Shown in pieces: positions 8,229-16,875 of a DNA stretch of 64,000 bases. A program made the translations under genes and the position numbers. The DNA is taken from positions 1 through 64,000 of the forward strand of contig NZ_BMEQ01000013.1 of the NCBI RefSeq assembly GCF_014636775.1, read 5' to 3'. The stretch's first letter is position 1. Each line of letters opens with the position of its first letter. The DNA comes from Kocuria dechangensis. Its GTDB lineage: Bacteria; Actinomycetota; Actinomycetes; Actinomycetales; Micrococcaceae. Under the pieces are notes generated by a model. The model was not told the origin of the DNA and searched no databases. It saw nothing but the letters and a program-made list of their open reading frames with translations.

Positions 8229-11200
8229 GCCGACCCCGCCGGCTCCCCGTGGCGGCACAGCCGGGTGAACCGCCCGAGCACCTGCAGGCCCTCCGGGGTG
8301 GTGGGCAGGTAGTCGGTCAGGGCGGGGGAGCGGACCACGACGGCGCACCACTGGCCCCGCGAGACGGCCACGTTGAGCCGGTTGGGCATGAGCAGGAACT
8401 CCATGCCGCGGGGGCCCTCGGCGGCCGAGGCCGCCATGGACACGATCACCACGGGCGCCTCCTGGCCCTGGAAGCGGTCCACGGTGCCCACCCGGACGCC
8501 GAGCCCGTCGGCGTCGCGCAGCCCGGCGGCCTCTAGGGCCTGGCCGACGAGGTCGACCTGGGCGTTGTAGGCGGCGACCACCAGGACGTCCTCGGGGCGC
8601 AGGGCCACGGGGCCGGCGTCCGGGACGGGGCGCCACGGGGTCCCGATGAACTCCCCGGCCAGCTCCACGACGCGCGCGGCCTCCTCCGGGGAGGCGGTGA
8701 CGTTGCCGGTGTGGGCGACGTAGCAGGTCCGCAGGCCCGGTGCCACACCGGTCAGCTCCCGGCGGCCGGCCGCCGGCGCCGAGCCCAGCCGCCCGGCGTA
8801 GGACAGCTCGGAGACCGGCTCGCACAGCCGGGGGTGCATCCGCCACGTGCGGTCCAGGAAGTAGCCGTGCTCCGCCGGCAGCGTGGGGGAGCCGTGGGAG
8901 AGCCAGCCCAGGGCGGACTCGTCGACGGGCAGGGGGTGGGTCCCCTGGGAGACCTGGGGCAGCTGCTGCGGGTCCCCGAGCAGCAGCAGCCGGGGCGCGG
9001 CCCGGGACACGGCCAGCGTGTTGGCCAGGGAGAACTGCCCGGCCTCGTCCACCACCAGCAGGTCCAGGGCCTCGTCGTCGAGGTTCTTGGCGCTGGAGAA
9101 GTCCCAGGCCGTGCCGCCGAGGACGGCTCCGCCCTCGTCCAGGAACCGGCCGAAGTCCTTGCCCGCGACCTTCTGCCACGGCACCTGCCGGTCCGCGGGC
9201 TCGCCCGAGGGAGGCTTCTTCCCGATCCGGGCCGGGTCCACCCCGCCCCTGCCGGCGACGCCCGCGAGCAGGTTCTCGACGACGGCGTGGGACTGCGCCA
9301 CCACGCCGATCCGCCACCCCGCGTGCACGAGGCGGCCGATCACGTGGGAGCCCAGGAACGTCTTGCCGCTGCCGGGGGGACCCTGGACGGCCACGCAGCC
9401 GCGCTCGACGGCGCCCAGGGCCCGCACCACGGCGTCGATCGTGCCGTCGGGCCCGTCGTGGGGGACGGGCAGGGGGCCGCCGCCGGCCTGGCGCGGGGGC
9501 TGCCGGCGCAGCAGCTCGAGGCCGGGGTGCTCGGGCAGCGACGGGAGGGCGTCGGCCGTGCGGGCGGCCAGGGCCTGCAGGGACTCCTCGAGGGACTTCG
9601 TGGCGATCGGCTGGCCGGGGGTGAGGGCGATCGGCAGGTCGGGCCACGGCTCGGGGGCGGGGGCGTCCTTCGGCGTGCGCAGCCGCTCCCGCACGACGAG
9701 CACGGCGGTGCCGTCCTCGTGCTCCTCGAGCTCCTCGAGGGTCGCGGTCCACTCGCCGGAGCGGCCGCTGCCGCGCCGGCCGGCGTCCTCGGCCAGCTGC
9801 GCCGGCACCGGCGGGCCGTACATCAGGAACAGGCCGCCGGTCCCCGGCTTGAGGGCGGAGCCCTCGCCGAGCCGCCCGGAGGCGCGCAGCAGGCGGGTGG
9901 GGGCGGCGCGCGGCCGCTCCGGGTCCTTCGCCCAGTCCTGGAGCACCTCCGCCCGCTGCACCACGAAGACGTCGCGGGTGTCCTCCCAGTCCTCGGCCGG
10001 CGCCTCGAGCCGGTCGAAGTGGGACCACCAGAACTGCTTGCGCTCGCGGCGGTGGTAGCCGGTGGCGGAGGCGACCATGGCCACGGCGGTGCGCTCGTCC
10101 GCGCTCAGCAGGTCCAGGGCGGCGGGGTCGTCGAGGAATGCGCGCAGCCGCTGCTCGGCGTCGGGCACCTCCTCGCCGGGGACCGGGCCGGGCAGCTCGA
10201 GGGCCTGCTGCGCGGGGGTCGCCCGGTGGTCGGCGGGGTCGGGGGAGATCCCGGCCAGGCCCAGCAGCCAGTCCCGCAGCCGCAGGGTCGAGAGGCAGTC
10301 GTACTCGTTGTACCCGGCGATGCCCGCGAGGATCCGCCGCGCCTCCCCGGCGCGCCCGGCGTCCCGGGCGGCGCAGTGGTCCGCGTAGGCCACCACGGAC
10401 GCGCCGGCGTCGACGACGTCCCCGGACCGCAGGTGCCCGCCCATGTAGAGCGGCTCGAGCTTCTTGATGGAGTACGAGCTCTCGGACAGCCGCAGGCTCC
10501 CGCGCACGGTGTCGTAGAGGTCCACCAGGACGTTCTCCCGCAGCAGCTCGTCCACGGCGTCCTCGCCCACGGCGTGGACCAGGGAGAGGCGGCGCAGGGC
10601 GGCCTTCTCGTAGTTGGCGTAGTGGTAGACGTGCATCCCCGGGTGGGTCCTGCGCCGCTCGGCCACGTACTCCAGGAAGTCCCGCAGGGCCTCGCGCTCC
10701 TGCTCCCGGGAGTGCGCCCAGAAGGGGCGGAAGACCGGGCGGGCGCCGGGGGCGGAGGGCTGCTCGACGACGCCGAAGAGGTACTCCAGCCCCCAGGACG
10801 TCGGGTCGTCCGGGTCCTGCCACAGGGGGTCGCCCTCGAAGTCGAAGAAGACGTCGCCGGGGTCCGGGGCGGGCAGCCGCCGGAGGGGGTCCGTGCTGAG
10901 CACCCGGTAGGCCACCCTGCGGGCCCGGCCGTCCCGGACGTACTCCACGGCGCCGTCCTCCCCGCCGCGCCCGGTCTGCATCGCAGCCTGGTCGCGCAGC
11001 CGGCGCACCGCGGCGGGCAGGCGCCCGCCGAGCGCCGCGAGCTCGTCGATCGTGCGGACCCCGTGCCGCTCGCGCAGCGTGCGGCGCATCCGCACGGACA
11101 TGCCCGCGGTCAGCAGCAGGTCCCGGTGCTCGGCGACGGCCCGCTCGCAGCGCTCGCACCGGCCGCAGCGGGCGACGTCGTCGTCCTGCCAGTCCACGGG

Positions 11201-11848
11201 ACCGGTGCGCGCCCGGTGGGCGGCGGCCGCCGCCTCGAACCGCTCCCGGCGCTCGCGGTAGACGGCCAGGTACTCGGAGACGGGGAAGACGGCCTCGCGC
11301 TGGTCGCCGAGCACGAGGGTGACCTCGGGGGCCACGGCCACGCCGGCGCGCTCGAGCTGGTCGGCGTAGGCGGCCAGCTGGAGCAGGGCGGTGACCTTCG
11401 CGTGCCGGGCGAGCTTGGTGTCGTGCACGGCGTAGGAGCCGTCGGGGCGGCGGACCAGGAAGTCGGCGCGGCCGTGGAAGCTGCCGTCGAAGAACGAGGC
11501 CTGGAAGACGACGTCGGCGCCGCGGCGCACGGCGTCGAGGGACTCGGCGTGCTTGGCCGTCAGCTCCGCCCGGTCCATGGCCCGGGCCGGCTCCACCTCG
11601 TGGACGCCCCGGCCGGTCGCGGGGTCCCAGGGGCCGAACGCCTCCCGGTGGGCGGCCAGCACACGGTGCTCGTGCGCGTCGCCGAGCTCGGCGGTGCGGG
11701 CCAGCATGGCGTCCCGCTCCTCGGCCCGCCGCGGGGACCGGCCCAGCTTCTCGTCCAGGACGCACAGGTTCGCGTACGGGCACTCGGCCGCGCGCACCAG
11801 GTCGCTCGCGGACCAGACGAGGTCGGCCTCGGGCCCCAGCAGGAACAT
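8225..11848 (-). CDS. TM0106-type RecB-like nuclease / RNase H-like / SF1 helicase fusion
   Basis: This 1207-residue protein is a three-part fusion. Residues about 1-260 look like a TM0106-family RecB nuclease: RADF (127-130), HDTK (142-145) and LQLAAYADQL (156-165) match PD-(D/E)xK motifs. Cysteines in AECPY (about 22) and CGRCERC (about 240) could hold an Fe-S cluster. Residues about 330-530 contain DFEGDP and YNEYD, typical of an RNase H-like/DnaQ-type domain. The C-terminal third is a UPF1/IGHMBP2-like SF1 helicase with Walker A GPPGSGKT (about 825) and Walker B VVDEAGQ (about 934). The ATG at 11848 has a strong RBS (GGAGGAGA). Family members are common in actinobacteria. A role in nucleic-acid repair or phage defence is inference. 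Confidence 0.85.
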   Translation of the reverse strand: MFLLGPEADLVWSASDLVRAAECPYANLCVLDEKLGRSPRRAEERDAMLARTAELGDAHEHRVLAAHREAFGPWDPATGRGVHEVEPARAMDRAELTAKHAESLDAVRRGADVVFQASFFDGSFHGRADFLVRRPDGSYAVHDTKLARHAKVTALLQLAAYADQLERAGVAVAPEVTLVLGDQREAVFPVSEYLAVYRERRERFEAAAAAHRARTGPVDWQDDDVARCGRCERCERAVAEHRDLLLTAGMSVRMRRTLRERHGVRTIDELAALGGRLPAAVRRLRDQAAMQTGRGGEDGAVEYVRDGRARRVAYRVLSTDPLRRLPAPDPGDVFFDFEGDPLWQDPDDPTSWGLEYLFGVVEQPSAPGARPVFRPFWAHSREQEREALRDFLEYVAERRRTHPGMHVYHYANYEKAALRRLSLVHAVGEDAVDELLRENVLVDLYDTVRGSLRLSESSYSIKKLEPLYMGGHLRSGDVVDAGASVVAYADHCAARDAGRAGEARRILAGIAGYNEYDCLSTLRLRDWLLGLAGISPDPADHRATPAQQALELPGPVPGEEVPDAEQRLRAFLDDPAALDLLSADERTAVAMVASATGYHRRERKQFWWSHFDRLEAPAEDWEDTRDVFVVQRAEVLQDWAKDPERPRAAPTRLLRASGRLGEGSALKPGTGGLFLMYGPPVPAQLAEDAGRRGSGRSGEWTATLEELEEHEDGTAVLVVRERLRTPKDAPAPEPWPDLPIALTPGQPIATKSLEESLQALAARTADALPSLPEHPGLELLRRQPPRQAGGGPLPVPHDGPDGTIDAVVRALGAVERGCVAVQGPPGSGKTFLGSHVIGRLVHAGWRIGVVAQSHAVVENLLAGVAGRGGVDPARIGKKPPSGEPADRQVPWQKVAGKDFGRFLDEGGAVLGGTAWDFSSAKNLDDEALDLLVVDEAGQFSLANTLAVSRAAPRLLLLGDPQQLPQVSQGTHPLPVDESALGWLSHGSPTLPAEHGYFLDRTWRMHPRLCEPVSELSYAGRLGSAPAAGRRELTGVAPGLRTCYVAHTGNVTASPEEAARVVELAGEFIGTPWRPVPDAGPVALRPEDVLVVAAYNAQVDLVGQALEAAGLRDADGLGVRVGTVDRFQGQEAPVVIVSMAASAAEGPRGMEFLLMPNRLNVAVSRGQWCAVVVRSPALTDYLPTTPEGLQVLGRFTRLCRHGEPAGSA

Positions 11849-11952
11849 GCGTCTCCTCCCACGTCGCCGGGTCCGTCCCGGGTCCGGCTCCATCGAACCA
11901 CAGGGACCGGACGTCACAAGGGGCGGGCCGCTCGGGGCGGTGGGGACGGGGA

Positions 11953-11983
11953 TCGGCCGGCAGGTCGCAGACCTGCCGGCCGA
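11953..11983. repeat. Perfect 14-bp inverted repeat
   Basis: The arms TCGGCCGGCAGGTC and GACCTGCCGGCCGA are separated by 3 bases. It lies about 105 bases upstream of the nuclease/helicase start and 325 bases past the ppa stop. No T-tract follows on either strand, so it could be a second terminator or a regulatory site. Confidence 0.6.
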
Positions 11984-12177
11984 CTCCCGGTGCCCGGGAG
12001 AACCGGGCCCACCGGGATGGGCCGGGAGAAGTCGATGGGATGCGGCGCGGGTGGGGGGACCCCCGCCGCCACCGGGCACCTCGCGGGTGCTCTCCGGCGA
12101 CCTCGATCCCGGCCGGCGGCCCGGACGCCGATGGGGGGATGCGTCCTGGGCCGACGGGCCGGCTGAGCCGGCCGCTT

Positions 12178-12221
12178 CCGAATATAGCTGAATTCATGGA
12201 TTTGCGAAGAGCTAATATCGT
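12178..12221. other. AT-rich island with imperfect inverted repeat
   Basis: About 44 bases of AT-rich DNA in a very GC-rich setting. CGAATATAGCT and AGCTAATATCG form an inverted repeat with two mismatches around an EcoRI-like GAATTC. It could be a promoter, an Lsr2 target or a remnant; nothing decides. Confidence 0.35.
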
Positions 12222-12257
12222 CCGTGACGCCCCGCGCACGGACGCCCCGGCACGGCA

Positions 12258-12288
12258 GGGGCCGGGGACCCGTCCGGTCCCCGGCCCC
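12258..12288 (-). terminator. ppa terminator hairpin
   Basis: A perfect 13-bp stem (GGGGCCGGGGACC with its complement) and a 5-base loop begin about 20 bases past the ppa stop. There is no clear U-tract, as is common in actinobacteria. Confidence 0.7.
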
Positions 12289-12307
12289 GCGCGGTCCTGC
12301 GGCTCGC

Positions 12308-12835
12308 TCAGTCGGTGGAGGCGGCCTTCGCCTCGGCCTCCGCGGCGGACTCGTAGTGGGACTGCTCGAAGCGCTCCTGCGCCTCCACGACGAGGCGCTC
12401 GGCGGTCTCCTTGCCCTCCCAGCCCTCGCCCTTGACCCACTTGTTGGGCTCGAGGTCCTTGTAGCGCTCGAAGAAGTGCTGGATCTCCTTCTGCTTGAAC
12501 TCGTCGATGTCGTCGAGGCCCTGGATGTGGTCGTAGCGCTTGTCGGTGGACACGCAGAGGATCTTCGCGTCCCCGCCGGCCTCGTCGTTCATGTTGAACA
12601 CGGCGATGGGCCGGGCCTCGACGATCACGCCGGGCACGATGTCGAAGTCGAGCAGCACGAGGGCGTCCAGGGGGTCGCCGTCCTCGCCCAGGGTGTCCTC
12701 GAAGTAGCCGTAGTGCGCGGGGTACTGCATCGACGTGAACAGGACGCGGTCCAGGCGCAGCCGGCCGGTCTCGTGGTCGATCTCGTACTTGACGCGCGAC
12801 CCGCGGGGGATCTCGATGGTGACGTCCATCTCCAT
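12308..12835 (-). CDS. ppa: Inorganic pyrophosphatase (family I)
   Basis: A 175-residue soluble enzyme that hydrolyses pyrophosphate to two phosphates with Mg2+, pulling biosynthetic reactions forward. The signature DGDPLDALVLL near residue 53 carries the metal-binding aspartates. Conserved basic and tyrosine positions appear in RVKYEIDHETGRLRLDR. Length matches the family; the C-terminal tail (AAEAEAKAASTD) is a variable extension. The ATG at 12835 sits 8 bases from GAGGAG; a second ATG two codons downstream gives MDVTIEIPRG. The gene is monocistronic with its own terminator. Confidence 0.95.
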   Translation of the reverse strand: MEMDVTIEIPRGSRVKYEIDHETGRLRLDRVLFTSMQYPAHYGYFEDTLGEDGDPLDALVLLDFDIVPGVIVEARPIAVFNMNDEAGGDAKILCVSTDKRYDHIQGLDDIDEFKQKEIQHFFERYKDLEPNKWVKGEGWEGKETAERLVVEAQERFEQSHYESAAEAEAKAASTD

Positions 12836-13109
12836 GGTGTTTCTCCTCGTGCTGGGACATTGCTGACGGCGGCCGGACACGGCCGCACCACCCCGCCGGG
12901 GTGGGGCAGATCGCTCCCCACGATAGTCGGGGCCCGCGGACGGCGTTAACCGCGGCGGCGGTGTCGCAGGGCGCGGGCCCCGGCCGCGGCCGGCGGCCCC
13001 TGCGCCCCCGGCCGGCCCTGGATCCGGGCCCGGCGCCGCGTGTGACGAGGTGCGTCGGCGGCCCCGCCGCCCCACGGAAGCTCCCAGCCGCGTGTGGTTG
13101 CATGAGGGG

Positions 13110-14279
13110 ATGAGCGCAGCCGACCGCACTGCTGACCGCACCGCCGACCCCGTCCCGGCCGCCGAGGCGCCGGGGATCGTCCGGTGGGATCTCGCCGCCT
13201 CCGCCGCCGCCCGGATCACCCCGGCCGGGCCCAAGCTCTCCGCCCGCGCCATGGAGGAGGCCGTGGCCTCCCTGCGCCGGCACGCCGAGACCTCCGTGGA
13301 CCACGTCCACCGGATCTCCGGGCTCGAGGCCGCGCGGGACCTGAGGGACTCCACGGTCCTGGTGGTGGACCGGGCCGGGTGGTCGCGGGCCAACGCCCAG
13401 ACCTTCCAGGTGCTCATGGAACCGGCGGTGCAGGCGCTGCGCCGGCGCCGGCCGGAGCAGTTCGGCGCCGCCGCCACCGCGCTCGGCGGGACGGCCACGG
13501 CGATGGAGATGGCCGCGCTGCTGGGCTTCCTCTCCGCGAAGGTCCTCGGCCAGTACGACCCGTACGCGGGCCTGGTCTCCGCCATCGCCGCGCAGCGCCA
13601 CCCGGGCGGGCGGCTGATGCTCGTGGCGCCCAACATCCTCACCGTCGAGCGGGAGATCAACGTGGAGCCGGAGGACTTCCGGCTCTGGGTGTGCCTGCAC
13701 GAGCAGACCCACCGGGTGCAGTTCGCGGCCGCGCCGTGGCTGCGCGAGCACATGATGGGCCAGATCCAGGAGCTCGCCGACTCCCTGATGGACCAGGCGG
13801 AGTCCCTCGGCGCACGCCTCTCGGAGGCCGTCCGCTCCCTCACCGGGCGGTCCGGGGAGCGCGCCGAGCCGCAGCCCTCGATCGGCGTGGTGGGCCTGCT
13901 CATGGGGCCCCGGGAGAAGGAGATCCTCTCCCACCTCACCGCCGTCATGAGCCTGCTGGAGGGCCACGCCAACTTCGTGATGGACGGGGTGGACTCCTCC
14001 GTCGTGCCCTCCGTCAAGACCATCCGGCGCCGCTTCGAGCGCCGCTCCGAGCTGCAGGGAGCCCTCGACCGGTTCGTGCGCCGGCTGCTCGGCATGGACG
14101 CCAAGATGCGGCAGTACAGCGACGGCCAGCGCTTCGTCCGGGCCGTCGTCGACGCGGCGGGCCTCGAGCAGTTCAACCGGATCTGGGACGCGCCCGAGCT
14201 CCTGCCCACGGAGGCCGAGATCCACGCCCCCGAGCGCTGGATCGCCCGCGTCGTGGGGGACGGGGACCGGCTCTCCTGA
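13110..14279 (+). CDS. Zinc-metallopeptidase-like protein (DUF2342)
   Basis: A 389-residue protein with a central LHEQTHRVQF segment near residue 215, an HExxH-type site expected to bind zinc. A helical C-terminal half includes LEGHANFVMDG, probably supplying another ligand. This matches the actinobacterial DUF2342 family, sometimes annotated as coenzyme F420-associated, whose substrate is unknown. No signal peptide or membrane segment is visible. The ATG at 13110 follows GAGGGG too closely for a normal RBS, so translation may be leaderless from a weak TTGCAT element 7 bases upstream. The tilS-hpt genes follow, a frequent neighbourhood in actinobacteria. Confidence 0.8.
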   Translation: MSAADRTADRTADPVPAAEAPGIVRWDLAASAAARITPAGPKLSARAMEEAVASLRRHAETSVDHVHRISGLEAARDLRDSTVLVVDRAGWSRANAQTFQVLMEPAVQALRRRRPEQFGAAATALGGTATAMEMAALLGFLSAKVLGQYDPYAGLVSAIAAQRHPGGRLMLVAPNILTVEREINVEPEDFRLWVCLHEQTHRVQFAAAPWLREHMMGQIQELADSLMDQAESLGARLSEAVRSLTGRSGERAEPQPSIGVVGLLMGPREKEILSHLTAVMSLLEGHANFVMDGVDSSVVPSVKTIRRRFERRSELQGALDRFVRRLLGMDAKMRQYSDGQRFVRAVVDAAGLEQFNRIWDAPELLPTEAEIHAPERWIARVVGDGDRLS

Positions 14280-14426
14280 CCCCCCGGGAGGCCCCCTCCC
14301 GGGGAGCTTCCGGGCAGATGTGGTAGGCGCCGTCGACCCCCTGCTGACATGCGAATTCATCGAGATGTCACCACTTCGGGGCGGCGTGTCGTCGCTGGTC
14401 ACAGCGCGACACTTGATAGGTGGCGT

Positions 14427-14436
14427 CACAATTGTG
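14427..14436. promoter_or_regulatory. Palindrome in the HTH gene promoter
   Basis: CACAATTGTG is a perfect 10-base palindrome just upstream of the CAAGAT -10-like hexamer (14440-14445), which itself ends 7 bases before the GTG start. It may be an operator for the HTH protein encoded immediately downstream. Confidence 0.35.
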
Positions 14437-14451
14437 TGCCAAGATCAACGT

Positions 14452-14943
14452 GTGAGCACAGAGAACATCGAACAGCAGGTCAAGCTGTACGGGCAGCCGC
14501 TTTCGGAGCGCTTCAGCACCGTCGTGCAGGCCTACGGGATCACCCAGCGGCGGCTGGCCGAGGTTCTCGGTCTCTCCGCCCCCATGCTGTCGCAGCTCAA
14601 CAGCGGGCGACGGATCAAGATCGGCAACCCGGCGGTCTACGAGCGCCTGGTCATGCTCGAGCAGCGGATCGGCACCCCGGACATCGAGGAGGTCCTCTCC
14701 GAGGTCGAGGCCTCGCAGCCGGTGCTCTCCACCACGCAGATCCAGGCCGGCATCCACAGCGAGACCAACGCGGTCGCCGCCCTCGCCACCGTGGTGCCGC
14801 AGCCCGAGCTCGAGGTGGCCGTCGGCCTCCTCGAGGAGGCCGCGCCCACTCTCGCCAAGGTCGTGCGCCTGGCCGTGCGCGAGGCCCAGAACCAGCAGGC
14901 CGCCTCGGCGCGGGAGGACGCCCGCCAGGACGCCCGCGGGTGA
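14452..14943 (+). CDS. Helix-turn-helix DNA-binding protein
   Basis: A 163-residue protein with an XRE-like HTH in residues about 20-60 (ITQRRLAEVLGLSAPMLSQL), followed by a helical region and an Ala/Gln/Arg-rich tail. The GTG at 14452 is preferred to upstream in-frame codons because of the leaderless-type spacing to CAAGAT and because the conserved region begins soon after. The stop overlaps the tilS GTG (GTGA), so it is the first gene of a unit with tilS and hpt. Its target is unknown; a palindrome in its own promoter suggests autoregulation. Confidence 0.75.
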   Translation: MSTENIEQQVKLYGQPLSERFSTVVQAYGITQRRLAEVLGLSAPMLSQLNSGRRIKIGNPAVYERLVMLEQRIGTPDIEEVLSEVEASQPVLSTTQIQAGIHSETNAVAALATVVPQPELEVAVGLLEEAAPTLAKVVRLAVREAQNQQAASAREDARQDARG

Positions 14944-16064
14944 CCCAGTTCGCCCGCCGCGGCCGGCTGTCCCCGGACGTCGCCGCGGGGCGCCGCCGCG
15001 TGCTCGACGCCGTCCGCCGCCACGTCCCGCCCCCGGCCCCCGGCGGGCTCCCGCTCGTCCTGGTCGCCTGCAGCGGCGGCCCCGACTCCCTCGCGCTCGC
15101 CGCCACCGCGGCCCACTTCGCCCGCCGCGGCACGCTGCGCGTGGGCGGCGTCGTGGTCGACCACGGGCTGCAGGAGGGCTCCGCCGAGGTCGCGGCCCGC
15201 ACCGCCCGCACCCTCGAGGATCTGGGCCTCGCCCCGGTCGCCGTGACGGCCGTGACCGTCGAACGGGACGGGAGCGGCCCCGAGATGGCCGCCCGCACCG
15301 CCCGCTACCGGGGGATCGCCGACGTCGTGGCCCGCACCCGGGCCGACGCCGTCCTGCTGGGCCACACCCTCGACGACCAGGCCGAGTCCGTGCTCCTGGG
15401 CCTGGCCCGCGGCTCCGGCACGCGCTCGCTCGCCGGGATGCCCCCGGCGCGCACGCTCGACGGCGTGACCTACCTGCGGCCCTTCCTCGACCTCTCCCGG
15501 GAGCAGACCCTGGAGATCTGCGCCGCGGAGCAGCTCCGGCCCTGGCACGACCCCACGAACCACGACACCTCCCTGATGCGCTCCCGGGTCCGCCATCGCA
15601 TCCTGCCCCTGCTCGAGGCCGAGCTGGGACCGGGCCTGGCCCGGGCGCTGGCCCGGTCCGCCGCCATCCTGGGCCCCGACGCGGACTGCCTGGACGAGGC
15701 CGCCCACGACGTGCTGGCCCGCGCCCGGTCCGCCGCCCCGGCGGGCGGCTCCCTGGTCCTGGACCTGGCCGTGCTCCAGGAGGCGCACCCCGCCCTGCGC
15801 CGCCGCGCGCTGTCCGCGGCGGTGGTCGCGGCCGGCGGGGAGACCCCCGCCTACGAGCGGCTCCAGGCGCTGGACTGCCTGGCCGAGGGTCGCGGGGCGG
15901 CCGGGCCGGTGCAGATGGCGGGTAAGGTGTCCGTGTGGCGCAGGCGCCCGCCGGCCGGCACGCGCGGTCCCGGGCACCTCGAGCTCGTCGGCCCGCGTCC
16001 CGCGGGAGCCGCCACCGAACCCGCACCCGATTCCGCATCGCACGAGGAGCGCCGTGAAGGCTGA
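14940..16064 (+). CDS. tilS: tRNA(Ile)-lysidine synthetase
   Basis: A 374-residue N-type ATP pyrophosphatase that attaches lysine to C34 of tRNA-Ile(CAU), converting it to an AUA reader. The P-loop SGGPDSLAL is near residue 42. Further conserved segments are [14 protein letters not shown] and [12 protein letters not shown] (about 138), followed by [14 protein letters not shown]. The GTG at 14940 overlaps the HTH gene stop by 4 bases, and the 3' end overlaps hpt by 11 bases, so the three genes are coupled. The tilS-hpt-ftsH order is widely conserved. Confidence 0.95.
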   Translation: MTQFARRGRLSPDVAAGRRRVLDAVRRHVPPPAPGGLPLVLVACSGGPDSLALAATAAHFARRGTLRVGGVVVDHGLQEGSAEVAARTARTLEDLGLAPVAVTAVTVERDGSGPEMAARTARYRGIADVVARTRADAVLLGHTLDDQAESVLLGLARGSGTRSLAGMPPARTLDGVTYLRPFLDLSREQTLEICAAEQLRPWHDPTNHDTSLMRSRVRHRILPLLEAELGPGLARALARSAAILGPDADCLDEAAHDVLARARSAAPAGGSLVLDLAVLQEAHPALRRRALSAAVVAAGGETPAYERLQALDCLAEGRGAAGPVQMAGKVSVWRRRPPAGTRGPGHLELVGPRPAGAATEPAPDSASHEERREG

Positions 16065-16605
16065 GGACGTCCAGGGGGATCTCACCGAGGTCCTGTTCAC
16101 GAAGGAAGAGATCCAGGCGAAGATCGCCGAGCTCGCCGCGGCGGTGGACGCCGACTACCGGGGTCGCGACGTCCTGCTCGTGGGCGTGCTCAAGGGAGCG
16201 GTGATGGTCATGGCCGACCTGTGCCGTGCGCTCCAGGGCCAGTACCCCATGGACTGGATGGCCGTGTCCTCCTACGGGTCCGGCACGAAGTCCTCCGGCG
16301 TGGTGCGGATCCTCAAGGACCTCGACACCGACCTGAGCGGCCGTGACGTGCTCATCGTCGAGGACATCATCGACTCCGGGCTCACCCTGTCCTGGCTGCG
16401 AGCGAACCTGCGCTCCCGCCGGGCCGCCTCCGTGGAGATCTGCGCCCTGCTGCGCAAGCCGGAGGCCGCGAAGACCCCCATCGACGTCAAGTACGTGGGC
16501 TGGGACATCCCCAACGAGTTCGTGGTGGGCTACGGGCTCGACTACGACGAGAAGTACCGCAACCTGGACTGCATCGCGACCCTCGCCCCGCACGTCTACG
16601 AGTGA
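16054..16605 (+). CDS. hpt: Hypoxanthine phosphoribosyltransferase
   Basis: A 183-residue type I phosphoribosyltransferase that salvages hypoxanthine (and often guanine) with PRPP to give IMP or GMP. The PRPP motif [10 protein letters not shown] is near residue 103, and the flexible-loop segment [11 protein letters not shown] near 73 supports the call. The GTG at 16054 lies inside the tilS 3' end. Length is typical. Confidence 0.95.
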   Translation: MKAEDVQGDLTEVLFTKEEIQAKIAELAAAVDADYRGRDVLLVGVLKGAVMVMADLCRALQGQYPMDWMAVSSYGSGTKSSGVVRILKDLDTDLSGRDVLIVEDIIDSGLTLSWLRANLRSRRAASVEICALLRKPEAAKTPIDVKYVGWDIPNEFVVGYGLDYDEKYRNLDCIATLAPHVYE

Positions 16606-16875
16606 GCGCCCGGCGGTGACCGTCCGGCCGTGACCGCCGCGGCCCCACCCGCCCGCAGCGAGGGTCGCCCGTGAGCCCGCCGGGAGGACGCTGGAGCTCC
16701 GCCGCACGCGGGCTCCGGGCCGGGCGGCTGTCCGCTGACAGGGAACTCACGGGCGGCTCCGGGCGTCCCCGCGTGCGCGGGCTGTACATTGTAGGTCTGC
16801 GTCCCCTGGACACCCGGACCCCGGAGGGCACCGGCCCGAGGGGGCCGGACTACCATCCACGGGAGGATCAGCGGC
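16606..16875 (+). promoter_or_regulatory. hpt-ftsH intergenic region
   Basis: A GGCGGT/ACCGCC stem (16612-16638) could end the tilS-hpt transcript. TACATT at 16785-16790 is a candidate ftsH -10 with a poor -35. The ftsH RBS is GGGAGGA, 10 bases before its TTG. Nothing else is seen. Confidence 0.4.

Larger units (their letters stand above)
11849..12307. other. 459-base intergenic region between nuclease/helicase and ppa
   Basis: Both flanking genes are on the minus strand. The stretch holds the ppa terminator (12258-12288), a second strong hairpin (11953-11983), an AT-rich island (12178-12221) and, near 11900-11925 on the minus strand, a weak promoter-like pair TTGTGA/TTCGAT for the nuclease gene. 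I see no credible coding sequence. Confidence 0.5.

Noticed and set aside
8229-14429. Very long open minus-strand frame (over 2000 codons including the 223-residue gene)
   Set aside because: It is the high-GC frame antisense or out of frame to the nuclease/helicase, ppa and metallopeptidase genes. It has no domain and is Arg/Pro/Gly-rich. Only its last 223 codons are a gene.
16612-16638. hpt intrinsic terminator
   Set aside because: The 6-bp stem without a T-tract is too weak to list as a terminator on its own.
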